In this document: positions 24,140-35,000 of the stretch, one piece after another
Numbering within the stretch: position 1 is the stretch's first letter
How the letters are laid out: each line of letters starts with the position of its first letter
Assembly (NCBI GenBank): GCA_913043235.1
Contig: CAJWLO010000025.1
Span: 1-35,140, forward strand
Length of the DNA: 35,140 nt
Direction of reading: 5' to 3'
Source of the DNA: an uncultured Fidelibacterota bacterium
Lineage (GTDB): Bacteria; Fidelibacterota; Marinisomatia; Marinisomatales; UBA1611
Notes under the pieces: model-generated
Database searches by the model: none
Told to the model about the DNA's origin: nothing
Seen by the model: only the letters and a program-made list of their open reading frames with translations
Position numbers and translations under genes: made by a program

Positions 24140-25621
24140 TCAGAATTTTTTCTGACTGAAGGAAACATCCTGCTTAAGACACTCTTCCTGCAGTTTCCCT
24201 TTAAGTTTACCTGGACCGCAGTAAAAAAGATCCACCTTATTGGTACCGGTATTTTTCTTTATCCTGCTTATTTCATTTTTCCATTCAGGCATTCCAATAT
24301 GAGTCTTGACCCCATGGTCATCCAAAAGCGTAATATCTGTCTTACCATTCAAAATATCTGTCTTCAGGTATAAAAGTTTTTCCTTCAGTGCCAGAGGGTT
24401 TTTATCTATGAAATATATATGATAATGAAAAAACTTGGTGTCTCCTATAAATTCAATCTCTTGGAGCAGTTTAATAAACCATTCAAAATACATATCATCT
24501 GCGATCAGCCAGTAAAGGTGAATCTTATCGAATGCTAAATCCTGATCATCATCCTGGTAACGCATTGCAATATCCTGGAGAATAGGTGCTAGTTTTGTCA
24601 CACCGTGTCCTGCCCCAACAAGAATAGGATGCTCCGAGCGCAGAATACGATTGGTAGAAGATCCATAGGGGCCATCAATGCGCAGAATCCATCCTACGGT
24701 ACCCGATTTCTTAATGGCGTCAATAGTATCATCATACAGAGTCTGTGTCCAGCTATTGTTTGATTTTACATGTAGTATCAGGTTACCGTCATTATCTCTA
24801 CGAATAATAGTAAATGGATACCATTTCATTTTCGAGATTGGTGGACAATTGATGTAAAGATAGTCTCCTGGTAAAAACATGAAATTCTCCGGCGGTCTAA
24901 TCACAAGTTCCATGACTCGTGAAGGTAAAAGATGAATTGCTTCCAGGTCAACAAAGGATCGGTTTTTCTTGCGGTTAAGCAACATATTATACATATATAT
25001 CATACGTGGTATTAGAAGCCATTCAATAGCCCCAAGGTTCTGAACCTGTAAGGAAGTATCTGTTTTTATTATCTCATCAACCTGATCAATATTTTCATCA
25101 TACCGATCCGGGTTCAACCAGGAAATGGGGTTTACAGCAAAGCCGGTAATAAAATCTGGATATTGCCGGGCAATCTCTAGAAATTCATTAAAATCGATGG
25201 TTCCACTTTTATCAGTATCACCGCGACTGAAAAATTCATCCACCAGAAAATCCAACTGGAAATCATCAAAATCCAGGTTGTTCTCAATAAAACTCTGTTC
25301 AATCAATACCCGAAGTTCACTTCGATCAATATATCCGCTGTCATCAACATCGTGAATATTAAAGGCAAACCGGATCTTATCCTCTTCATCCCCGTTTATA
25401 ATCGATTCGATGGCAGACATAAATTCAGCAGAATCAATATAACCGTTATGGTCCGAATCGAAGATATCAAAAAGCCGATTGGATAATCGATCATCCCGAA
25501 TTCCCAACCCCTGCTTAAACTCATTGCGGTCAATAAGTTTATCAGCCCCGGCAATCTCATTGAATGTATTTCGTAGGTTAACCATGTAAGGGCCCACTAA
25601 TTTATTGGAAGTATTACTCAA
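24140..25621 (-). CDS. EF-hand plus NADPH-oxidase-like dehydrogenase, no heme domain
   Basis: A 493-residue protein laid out like eukaryotic NOX5 but without the six-helix heme domain. Residues 20-160 hold one degenerate EF-hand (about 25-36) and three with full loops: DSDHNGYIDSAEF (55-67), DVDDSGYIDRSEL (91-103) and DTDKSGTIDFNEF (135-147). Residues 200-215 (WLLIPRMIYMYNMLL) resemble the end of the last NOX helix. The dehydrogenase module then follows the NOX order: LLPSRVMELVIRPP, FLPGDYLYINCPPISKMKWY with PFT for FAD (269-271), DGPYG (316-320), the NADPH loop VGAGHGVTKLAPIL (335-348), YCGPG and a terminal SQKKF. It should move electrons from NAD(P)H through FAD in a calcium-dependent way; the acceptor is unknown. 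Divergent from the CBS-like gene, convergent with clpB. Confidence 0.88.
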   Translation of the reverse strand: MSNTSNKLVGPYMVNLRNTFNEIAGADKLIDRNEFKQGLGIRDDRLSNRLFDIFDSDHNGYIDSAEFMSAIESIINGDEEDKIRFAFNIHDVDDSGYIDRSELRVLIEQSFIENNLDFDDFQLDFLVDEFFSRGDTDKSGTIDFNEFLEIARQYPDFITGFAVNPISWLNPDRYDENIDQVDEIIKTDTSLQVQNLGAIEWLLIPRMIYMYNMLLNRKKNRSFVDLEAIHLLPSRVMELVIRPPENFMFLPGDYLYINCPPISKMKWYPFTIIRRDNDGNLILHVKSNNSWTQTLYDDTIDAIKKSGTVGWILRIDGPYGSSTNRILRSEHPILVGAGHGVTKLAPILQDIAMRYQDDDQDLAFDKIHLYWLIADDMYFEWFIKLLQEIEFIGDTKFFHYHIYFIDKNPLALKEKLLYLKTDILNGKTDITLLDDHGVKTHIGMPEWKNEISRIKKNTGTNKVDLFYCGPGKLKGKLQEECLKQDVSFSQKKF

Positions 25622-25709
25622 CGATGTTTTCCATGTTTAGATCAATATATATCATGTAATTTATTTCCAGTAATTTATTTTATTAGAAAACTTTTTCAGA
25701 GGAATTCAA

Positions 25710-26663
25710 ATGATCTACGATTCAATTTTAGATACCATTGGTTCTACACCGGTTATTAAAATCCATAAGATCGGAAGTGATCTTAACTGCTCATTATTTG
25801 CAAAATGTGAATATTTAAATCCTGGTGGATCCGTGAAGGACCGCATTGGCTGGAAAATGGTAGCGGACGCGGAAGCTTCTGGACGCATAAAACCCGGTGA
25901 TACCCTTATTGAACCAACATCAGGAAATACCGGACAGGGTATGGCTCTAGCAGCAGCGGTACGGGGCTACCGCTGTATCATCACCATGCCGGAGAAAATG
26001 AGCAAGGAAAAACAGATCACCCTAGAAGCCCTTGGTGCAGAGATTGTACGCACACCAACGGAAGCAGCTTGGAACGATCCAGAAAGCCATATCGAAGTTG
26101 CTAAAAAACTGCAAAAGGAAATCCCCAACGCTCATATCCTAGACCAGTACTCCAACCCATCCAACCCGAACGCCCACTATGATCATACCGCGCAGGAGAT
26201 ATTGGACGATTTTGGAACAAGCCTGGACATGGTGGTGATGTCCGTGGGCACAGGCGGAACAATCACCGGTGTGGCTAAAAGGCTGAAAGAAGAAATATCC
26301 GGTATCATAATAATTGGTGTGGATCCAGTGGGGTCTATATTGGGCGGTGGCACAGAAGTATCTTCCTATCTTGTGGAAGGCATCGGCTACGATTTTTTCC
26401 CAGACGTACTAGATAATTCCCTTATTGACCGATATATTAAAACTGAAGATGAAGAATCCTTCTCCATGGCCCGAAGGCTCATTCGTGAAGAAGGACTGCT
26501 CTGCGGTGGATCTTCTGGGGCAGCAATGGTAGCGGCTCTCAAAACAGCATCAGATCTGAGCCAAAATCAGAAATGTCTTGTTTTGCTCCCGGACGGGATT
26601 CGCAATTATATGACCAAATTCCCCAATGACCAGTGGATGCAGGATCAGGGTTTTTCGATCTGA
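25710..26663 (+). CDS. Cystathionine beta-synthase-like PLP enzyme (no CBS domains)
   Basis: A 317-residue fold-type II PLP enzyme. GGSVKDR places the PLP lysine at Lys43, and PTSGNTG (69-75) and GTGGTITG bind the cofactor phosphate and substrate. Over cysteine synthase, the sequence favours cystathionine beta-synthase: [53 protein letters not shown] and [12 protein letters not shown] follow the catalytic core of animal and fungal CBS closely. It lacks the heme-binding N-terminus and the C-terminal CBS regulatory pair. It condenses serine (or a related donor) with homocysteine, or synthesises cysteine. SD AGAGGAA precedes ATG 25710. Its last 31 bases overlap the start of the GH1-thioredoxin gene. 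Confidence 0.9.
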   Translation: MIYDSILDTIGSTPVIKIHKIGSDLNCSLFAKCEYLNPGGSVKDRIGWKMVADAEASGRIKPGDTLIEPTSGNTGQGMALAAAVRGYRCIITMPEKMSKEKQITLEALGAEIVRTPTEAAWNDPESHIEVAKKLQKEIPNAHILDQYSNPSNPNAHYDHTAQEILDDFGTSLDMVVMSVGTGGTITGVAKRLKEEISGIIIIGVDPVGSILGGGTEVSSYLVEGIGYDFFPDVLDNSLIDRYIKTEDEESFSMARRLIREEGLLCGGSSGAAMVAALKTASDLSQNQKCLVLLPDGIRNYMTKFPNDQWMQDQGFSI

Positions 26664-28522
26664 AAAGCACTAAAAGAACAGCACTTCTAACCATTACCAG
26701 CCTGCTGCTGGTCGTATGGATTATTCCTGTAATGTATTATTCCATTTCTGAACCAGAAATTGAGTGGGACTGGAACGCTATTGATAAGAATGAGATATAT
26801 TTCCCAAGAAATTTTGCCTGGGGAACCGCCACCGCAGCACACCAAGTAGAAGGCAATAATACCAAAAATAACTGGTACCAGTGGGAGCTGGCCGTTGATG
26901 AAAATGGTAATCCCAGAATCCATAATGGCCAGCGATCTGGTCTGGCTTCAGATCACTGGAATCGTTATCCGGAAGACATCAGACTGATGAAAGAGTTTGG
27001 CCTTAGCCACTACCGCTTTTCCGTGGAATGGAGCCGGATCGAACCCGAACTTGGTGAAATCGATGAGCAGGCACTTAATCATTATCGAAAAATTTGCCAG
27101 GCACTAATTACAGCAGGCATCACTCCCGTGATCACCCTGCACCACTTTTCCCATCCAGCCTGGTTTGAAAAGATGGGCGCTTTTGAAAAAGATGTTAACA
27201 TACAATATTTTATAAAATTCTCTGAAATTGTATTTAATACTCTAAATGATCTAGTACCCATCTGGTGTACCATCAATGAACCTGCTGTTTTCGTATCCCA
27301 GGGCTATTTTAACGGTGTTTTTCCACCAGGAAAGAAGGACCCGAAGTTAGCCGGAACTGTCATGCAGAATCTTCTTAACGCCCACGTCCGTGTCTACCGG
27401 CATTTAAAAACTCTTCCTGGTGGAGATAAAGTTCAGATTGGCTTGGTCAAAAATATTTTTCAGTTTGACCCTATAAGACGGTGGCACATCCTGGACTGGT
27501 TCTTTAGTAAAATCCTCAATAACATCTTCACCAATGATCCCCTTCAATTTTTAAAGTCAGGTGAACTCAGTTTCTATTTGCCAGGCATGGCAAACATATC
27601 CATGGAAAACCCCGATGCCGCTGGTGCCATTGATTTTATAGGCCTCAACTACTACTCAAGATATCATGTAAAAGGTCAACTAAACCCCCAGGAACCATTC
27701 ATATTTGAAACGAGACAGGAAGATGTACAGACAGATATGCCTTATCCTATATATCCGGAAGGATTTTATCGTGCTCTACACACCATAAGTCTACTAGATA
27801 AGCCGATCTATGTAACCGAAAATGGAATCGCAGATGATGATGATGACCAGCGTGCCATGTTTATTCGGCGATACCTTTATGCGATGCACAGAGCCATCCA
27901 TGACGGCCTGGACATCCGCGGTTATTTCTACTGGACCCTTATGGATAACTTTGAATGGAGCGAAGGTTATAAGATGAAATTCGGACTCTACAATGTTGAT
28001 TTTACTACCCAAGAGCGAACCCTGCGAGAAGGTAGCAAAACCTTCCAGGATATAGTAAAAAAACCAGGAGTTGACAATCGGGGCTATATTGTCGCTGTTG
28101 GCGATACCGTGCCGGACCTGGAACTAGAGTATACAACGGGCGAGAAATTAACATTATCGAAACTCCGTGGAAAGGTGGTTGTCCTACAGTTCACTGCCAG
28201 CTGGTGCTCTGTCTGCCGTATGGAAATGCCACACCTGGAAAATGAGGTCTGGCAGCGCTTTAAAGATAATGATCTGGTGCTCATTGGGATCGACCGGGAT
28301 GAACCACTGGACGTGGTCCAAAATTTTATAAAAGAGATGGGAGTTACCTACCCGATAGCCTTGGACCCGGACGCAGAGCATTTTGCCAGGTTTGCACCGA
28401 AAAAAGCTGGTGTGACCCGAAATATTGTTATAGATAAGAATGGAAGGATTGCTTTTTTAACCCGACTCTTTGACAAAGCTGAGTTTCAGGAAATGATTGC
28501 TATAATAGAAACGCTACTTTAA
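26633..28522 (+). CDS. Membrane-anchored GH1 glycosidase fused to TlpA-like thioredoxin domain
   Basis: A 629-residue continuous frame joining two unrelated families. An N-terminal hydrophobic helix (about 17-37) is a signal anchor. Residues 52-475 are a complete family 1 glycoside hydrolase: [14 protein letters not shown], the acid/base Glu216 in TINEP, the nucleophile Glu396 in YVTENG and WTLMDNFEW (434-442). Residues about 485-629 are a TlpA/redoxin-like domain: [22 protein letters not shown] with CSVC (525-528), and [12 protein letters not shown], where Thr takes the usual cis-Pro place. A retaining beta-glycosidase and a thiol-disulfide function would thus be held together, probably in the periplasm. 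GTG start 26633 is the only start before the helix and overlaps the CBS-like gene by 31 bases. The linkage to sulfur metabolism upstream is suggestive only. Confidence 0.9.
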   Translation: MDAGSGFFDLKSTKRTALLTITSLLLVVWIIPVMYYSISEPEIEWDWNAIDKNEIYFPRNFAWGTATAAHQVEGNNTKNNWYQWELAVDENGNPRIHNGQRSGLASDHWNRYPEDIRLMKEFGLSHYRFSVEWSRIEPELGEIDEQALNHYRKICQALITAGITPVITLHHFSHPAWFEKMGAFEKDVNIQYFIKFSEIVFNTLNDLVPIWCTINEPAVFVSQGYFNGVFPPGKKDPKLAGTVMQNLLNAHVRVYRHLKTLPGGDKVQIGLVKNIFQFDPIRRWHILDWFFSKILNNIFTNDPLQFLKSGELSFYLPGMANISMENPDAAGAIDFIGLNYYSRYHVKGQLNPQEPFIFETRQEDVQTDMPYPIYPEGFYRALHTISLLDKPIYVTENGIADDDDDQRAMFIRRYLYAMHRAIHDGLDIRGYFYWTLMDNFEWSEGYKMKFGLYNVDFTTQERTLREGSKTFQDIVKKPGVDNRGYIVAVGDTVPDLELEYTTGEKLTLSKLRGKVVVLQFTASWCSVCRMEMPHLENEVWQRFKDNDLVLIGIDRDEPLDVVQNFIKEMGVTYPIALDPDAEHFARFAPKKAGVTRNIVIDKNGRIAFLTRLFDKAEFQEMIAIIETLL

Positions 28523-28786
28523 AAGCATCATTTTAGTGATTCGCACCTGCCTGCTATCACGAAGAACTGCAAAGTAGACTCCTGATGCCGCTGGGATCCC
28601 TTTACTGTCCATTCCCTGCCATCGCACTTCATGATGCCCAATATCTCTCCAGCCGTTTATAAGTACAGATACTTCCTGCCCCAACATATTAACTATACTA
28701 AGGCTCACTCTTTTAGGCTTCTGAAGGCCAAAACGGATGGTGGTCACAGGATTAAAAGGATTAATATAATTTACATATATAGACAA
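28514..28786 (-). pseudogene. Orphan C-terminal sorting domain, passenger lost
   Basis: The 90 codons encode only a type A-like sorting domain: YINPFNPVTTIRFGLQ, VSLSIVNMLGQEV, RWQGMDSKGIPAASGVYF and the ending ITKMMLLK. The usual NYPNPFNP has become NYINPFNP, and just upstream similarity ends and a stop appears near 28842. The TTG used as a start (28786) lies inside the motif and has no ribosome site. It is most likely the remnant of a secreted protein. Its 3' end overlaps the GH1-thioredoxin gene by 9 bases on the opposite strand. Bases 28787-28963 show no gene. Confidence 0.7.
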
Positions 28787-28963
28787 CTGACTCCATTTTA
28801 AAAATAACCATAAAATTTCCTCACAGAATAACTTTATGATTTTATTTTATATAGAAAAATTATGTACCAAATCATCTTTACCATGCAGCATGTGAAGAAA
28901 AAACTGGAGCAAATTTTATAGACAGAATATTTTGGCAAGATAAATTGTAAAAGAGTCATTAAA

Positions 28964-28990
28964 GAAAAAGCCCCTGGATGGGGCTTTTTC
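28964..28990 (-). terminator. Bidirectional terminator after the giant surface protein gene
   Basis: An 11-bp perfect stem GAAAAAGCCCC/GGGGCTTTTTC (28964-28974, 28980-28990) with a 5-base loop lies 22 bases past the stop of the giant gene. The A and T flanks let it act on both strands, so it can also stop transcripts from the GH1-thioredoxin gene. Confidence 0.88.
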
Positions 28991-29012
28991 TTTTGAATAA
29001 TATGATCTTCTT

Positions 29013-32000
29013 TTACTTCAGTAGAATCATTTTTTTCGTCTGATGGAATTTCCCTGCCTGGATCGAATATATATACATTCCCGCAGATACGGATTCACCA
29101 GAGTTATTGGTAGCATTCCAACGAATTGAACGATATCCCGCAGTCTGCATTCCTTTAATAAGTGACTTTATAACACGACCCCTAAGATCATATATTGTTA
29201 TCAATAAATCAGTATCTTCTGGCAGATCATATCGTATTAATGTTACCGGATTAAACGGGTTGGGGTAGTTCTGGTGCAGTGCAAACACATCGGGTATCAT
29301 ATTCGCCAGGTCAATAGCTAATGCAGTTGCAGACATTGGTTCCGTATAGTCACTTTTATTTCCAGCATAATCAATGGCCGCTATGCGGTAAAAGTATTCC
29401 TGATCCAACTCGATGGCTTCATCCGTATAGATCGTGTCGGCCATCTCAAAACCCAACATTCCATCAGCAGTAAAATCTGCATTAGTACTCCGTTCCATTA
29501 TAAAATATTGAAAATCATCATCTCCGCTGGGATCCCAAATCACAATAATCGATGTATTATTCGCAATAAGCTGCAAACCTGTGGGCACGCCAGGAGCGAT
29601 GTTATCTACGGAATAACCAATTGCACTCTGGCTTGACCATGTTCCTTCATCCATGCCAGCTATAACCCTGACTTCAGTTAATCCATCGCCATGAACCCCA
29701 GAATCCTGAAGCGTATGGGCAAGGGCATGATAGCGGTTATTCTGGTATGCCACGGAACTATTTGCAGCGGTCCAGTTCCCTTCATGCATGAGCTCTACTG
29801 TGTATATCTCAGTCCTGGCGTTTGCACCGAACCAACCATCAAAATAGCTTCGTGTGAACTCCATTGTAACCCAGCCCCCCTGGTCAGGAGTTACATCTTC
29901 AATATTTAAAATAATTGGTTCATAGCGTGGAACAAACTGGGCTATCATGTTGACAGAGTGTTCACTCATTTCCGGGTGGGATGTGGTAACGACTGCATTT
30001 TCAAAGACAGTGTACTCATCTAAACCAGCTTCGATACTCAACCCAATTGATCCAGATTCAAAGGGAGCTAACTGAACATCAGTACCAGTAATTGTGAACT
30101 CTGAATCTGTGTTTTCCATGGCTACAGAAACAGTCACGAGATTCGAGTCAAAATTTGTCACAATAAGATCCGCATAACCATTCTCCAGAAAATGCACCTG
30201 ACCAATATTGCTTTCTGTGGCATTGGAATTTTCATCATAGCTGGTAGACCAACTGTTGATAACACTAATCTTCGGCGGACCTACAACCCGAATAACTTGC
30301 GGAATACTTACCACTGGAACACTAATATCATTACTACTGATGTCAAGAATGGTCGAATATTCTCCCTTGCCCAACCCATAGGACGCATAGCTGAGTGTGA
30401 CATCCTCACTGACGCCAGCTGCAATAGTACCGCTATCTGGGGTCGTACTAAACCAGTCGGATGACAAGGCAGTAAATTGTACTGCATTGGCCAGCATCCG
30501 TGCTTCATCATCATACCAGCTTTCAAAATAGGGACCAAACACCACCACTTTTCCTGTACCAAATTCTTTAGTAAATATTGTATGGGAATAATCATAACCC
30601 CACCAATCTACATTCATCACTGATTGGAATTCACCGTCGTTGACATAGCTGGTAGAAAATGAATAGAGATCAACCCAATTGTCTACACCTTCCATGATGG
30701 GATGAGTCTCATCATAATAACCAGTATCAAATCCGTATCCACAGCACGCATTTCCATATTCGTGTGCGTTATCAAAAATGCCATAGCTATTATTTTTACC
30801 CGTAAAGAGCACTCCTCCGCCAAAAGCTACATAGTTCTGAATTACATTTCTAAATGAATCGTAATCATAATTATTGACCCAGTGACCATATGGAATCAAT
30901 ACTAGATCTGACCCCTGAATGGAATTTGCGAGAGTATTGGCATCCCAATTGGTATGAACCAAGTTCAGTATATAGTCATTAAAATACCAGGATAGTGCGT
31001 CCAGGGTGTTCCATAAATAGTATTGATTATCTTCTAGAACAGTGATTGTAATATTTCCGGTCCGGTTTCTGTGGGATTCCGGTGGCAGGATATCGCCCGC
31101 TGAAGGCCTGGTCCGTGGCTGTTGCGTATTCGCTGGTGCATTGGCTCCTAAGTTCCTTTGTTGAGTATAGCTGCTGATTTCAGTTTCCATCTCGGAGGAT
31201 GTTTGCTGTCGCTGGAGCAGCTGATGCCCCCAGGTTTCCCTTAACCTAGCGTACGTATTTGTATTGGCACTGCGCCACGATGAGCCTGTAGATGTGGTCC
31301 AGTGAAGATCACTGCCCCCACTGTTCGTTATCTGCACTGTTCTGGTAATAGAATCTTCCTGCGCCATATAAAGGCCTATAGAATCTTCCGATACAGCGAT
31401 AATGGGCGGGTATACCCCTCCGCCTGTCAGACCAATTTCAATACTCAAATTTTCGGGATCATTGGTTCCGACAATTATTGTTTGCGATGAAGGTCTTACT
31501 TCCGTCGGTGTAAAGGTCACGGTAAAAGTAGTATCGCTGTAAGGGGCCAACATCAATTCGTTCGTTGACAACGAAAAATTCCCGTTGTCCATAATCAGAG
31601 CTATATCCAGGTTGGCCGTTCCATTGTTGGAAACCCCTATAGGTAATGTGGCACTTAATCCAATATAAACGATTCCAAAATCCAGTTCTGTAGTATCAAA
31701 TGATGCTATTGGAACCCCAAAAAGGTTCATCGTTATCGGCATCACCGTTTCCATGTTTTGCGGATCATTGCTTTCAAACACCAGATTAGAGCTATACTCT
31801 CCTTCAATCATACCGCCAGGTTTAAACACAATTACCAAAGAATCTGATTCCCCTGATTCCAGATGCCGATGAATCGGTATACCATTCGTATCCACTGCGG
31901 TTCTGGTATAAGAAAAACCTCCGCCTTCACCTCCACGCTGCCAACTGTGCCAGGTCACATCAAAATAAATATCTTCTTCAATCAAGTGCAGCGATGAAAC

Positions 32001-35000
32001 ATTATTTGGGTTGTTATCAGATAAATAGTAATACGTCTGACAACATTCATTATCTGGGCCTTCCCGCTGGAAATAATACATATAGCTGGTATATCCGTCA
32101 CCATCGATCCCTATTCCACCATTTGCCAGTACTTCTGCTGTACTACCCCAGGCCCATTCTGTACCATCAGGTCCTTCTCCATCCCATTCGCTATCAGTAT
32201 AAGGATTGTATAATCCGTTGGTTTCACCCCGTGTTATAGCAACATTATCACTAATAATGTCCCAGTTTGAAGGGTCATTAATATCTGCATAGTTTTCTTT
32301 GATGAAGGATATAAAAAACGTCTGTCCCAGTGAATCTACTTTGTTTATATCATACACAAGTACACCAGAACCTGTATTACTCACTGAAACATGAGCACTA
32401 TCCGTTTCAAAGGAATAAATATCCATTGATAAGCTAGATTCAGAAAGAGTCAGCTGCGGTGGTGATTCACCAACTCCTGTCAGCTCAATAGAGAAAGAAG
32501 GATCATTCGGATCATTGGATGAGAATGAGAGAGATGCGCTAACACTTCGGACATCTGTTGGCGCAAACGTTACATCTATCGTAACAGACGAATCGGGCTC
32601 AAGATTGGAAGCCAGATCAGGGGCCGTAAACGCACCATCACCAATTAACATTGTAGATGATATTTCCAGGGTTTCCATCCCAATATTTGTGATCAATACA
32701 TGCTCAACAACTGAACTTCCAACAAAAACAGTACCAAAGTCCAGCGTATCTGTGCTCGCGGAAATATCCGGGACACCAGTAACAGCAAGGTTTACAGGTA
32801 CATTGATTGTATAATTGACAGGATCATTACTGATAATCTGCAGATTACCACTGTAGTCACCGGAAAGACTATCTGTATTATAAGACAGTTTGAGACTTAG
32901 GCTCGAGTCAGGTAAGACTGTCCCACTATTTAGAGAAAGGGCCATGGCATTAAAAGTTTGCGGCTGATCATAAAACGTAAGGTCTGCTTCCCACACCAGT
33001 GGGGCACTACCTGTGTTGCTGATGGCTACCATTTCCGCTTCACCTACATCATTGGAATTTAGGTCCATGCTGAAAGTTGCTGGCAAAACACTGATCTGTG
33101 CAGCTATAGGCTGCGCCGTAACAGTAATAGAATCACTTTCATAGTTACTCTCGCCTGCACCTCCTTCATAGACTGCAGTGACTCCAAACGTATAATCAGT
33201 TCCATTAGTCAAATTAGTAACAGTATAGCTTAATGAATCAATAATCGCACTATTATTGATGTTTCCATCCACATAAACATTATATCCCAGAAGATCATAT
33301 TCAATGCGGCTGTTCCTTCCACCAGAATTATCGGGCAAGACATTGTGCAAACCAAGCGTCGCTGGTGTATATTCTGCTGTGGGACGATCTTCAACCAGCC
33401 ATTCAGAATTAAAGGGGTCTATTCCTGCTGAAACGTCCCAGTCCGTGTTCCCACTAAAAATGAGATGTTTTCTTACCAGAGTGTGATCTTTGGTGGCTTC
33501 AGTTATACCAGCAACATCGAAACCGTTACCCGGGTCATCTTCGAAGCCCTCACCGGGTAACCCATCACCATCACCGTCAAGGGTGCCTATAATATCTAAA
33601 ATAGTAGTGTCGGTCCCAACAATATGAGCAAGGGCCCTAACATCATCGCCATTAAAAGACATAGTATACCATGGAGCACCGTGGACGATGACTTCATCGG
33701 CGAGTGCCAGAATAGGATCGCTGGCACCATCGTTGGCAAGAACATAAACATCACCAGAGCTAATTGTTGCCCCAGTGGCAAAAGTAAACGCTTCGGTCCA
33801 GGGACTGCCATTATAGTTGCCCAGAATGACATAATCATCCAAGCTAACTTCAATACTAGTGGGGTTATAAATTTCTAAATATTTATTATAACTTGATCCT
33901 TCAGCATATTCTGAAAAATACAGAGAACTAGTTACGTCGGGCGATGTCCAGAATAGATATACTTCTTCATTCGATGGTTCTGCATAAAGATTTGTTGGAG
34001 GAGCAGGTATAAAGCTTGCGGGAGTGCCGCATACCACACCGGTACTATCAGACTCTCCTTCTGCATAAAGTGCTATAACATAATAGCAGTATTCCTGGCC
34101 ATTGGTAAGTGTTCCATGCGTATACGATAATTCAGTTGTTTCACCAAGAAGAGAGTTATCCGCAGCATTATAAACACGGTAGGCGGAAAAGGTTCCGCAA
34201 GCTCCCGATATATCCCTTGTTGAATTGGAGAGGTAAGTATAGCGCGTTGGGTTATAAACGATTTCAGTATAAGCATCAATCTCGTCTTGACTGAATCCAT
34301 TTTCAGCCATTTTAACTTGTTCCTGGTTCCATGCATCCCTAAGCGTATTCTCAGTATACTCTCCACCATTTCTTACTTGCGTTTCAGTAATGGAAATTTC
34401 ATAGTTACCTTCAGCTCCATCATAGCCGTCAACAACAATATAATATTGGCCTGGAGATAGTGTACGATTTTCCAATATACTCGGTGTGTATGGTGCGAGA
34501 CTTTCAGGGCAGGATCCACCGGGACCATCATCATTGTAATTTCCTGTAGAAACAGGGTTTAGACAATTTCCATCATTAGTAAATATTTCCAGTTTGCAAT
34601 CATAATCAGTCAATTCACTGCACATATCAATAGTAACTGTAACTTCTTGAGAAACATTAAATGTATAAGCCACATCTGCACCCTGACTACCAGAGACAAG
34701 CCAATCATCGCCCATGTTCACATTTGTTCCAGTATGGGAGAATGGTAATCCTGTTACAGCAAAATCTCCGCAGCCGATAATACCAGGTTCATGCCAGGAG
34801 ATTATATTTTCTTCATTTCCACCAAAAACATTTAGATTACTTGGAGGGCATAGATCGTTCATAGTTATTGGATCGTATGCTGTAAAAGGGAAACTCACCA
34901 TTGCGGTGGTGGGATTCTCTTCATTGGTGTCCCAAGCTGTGTTGCTGTTTGTATGGCTCGTCCAATATTTAAGGGAATAAAGACCTGCTGTATTATCCAT

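Noticed and set aside
25710-26663. Plain cysteine synthase (cysK)
   Set aside because: Several segments, such as [14 protein letters not shown] and EGIGYDF, follow the CBS core more closely than CysK; the exact activity remains open.
26633-28522. GH1-thioredoxin fusion as a frameshift or stop read-through artefact
   Set aside because: The frame is continuous with normal-looking codons through the linker and no internal start with a ribosome site was evident; a sequencing or assembly chimera still needs external checking.
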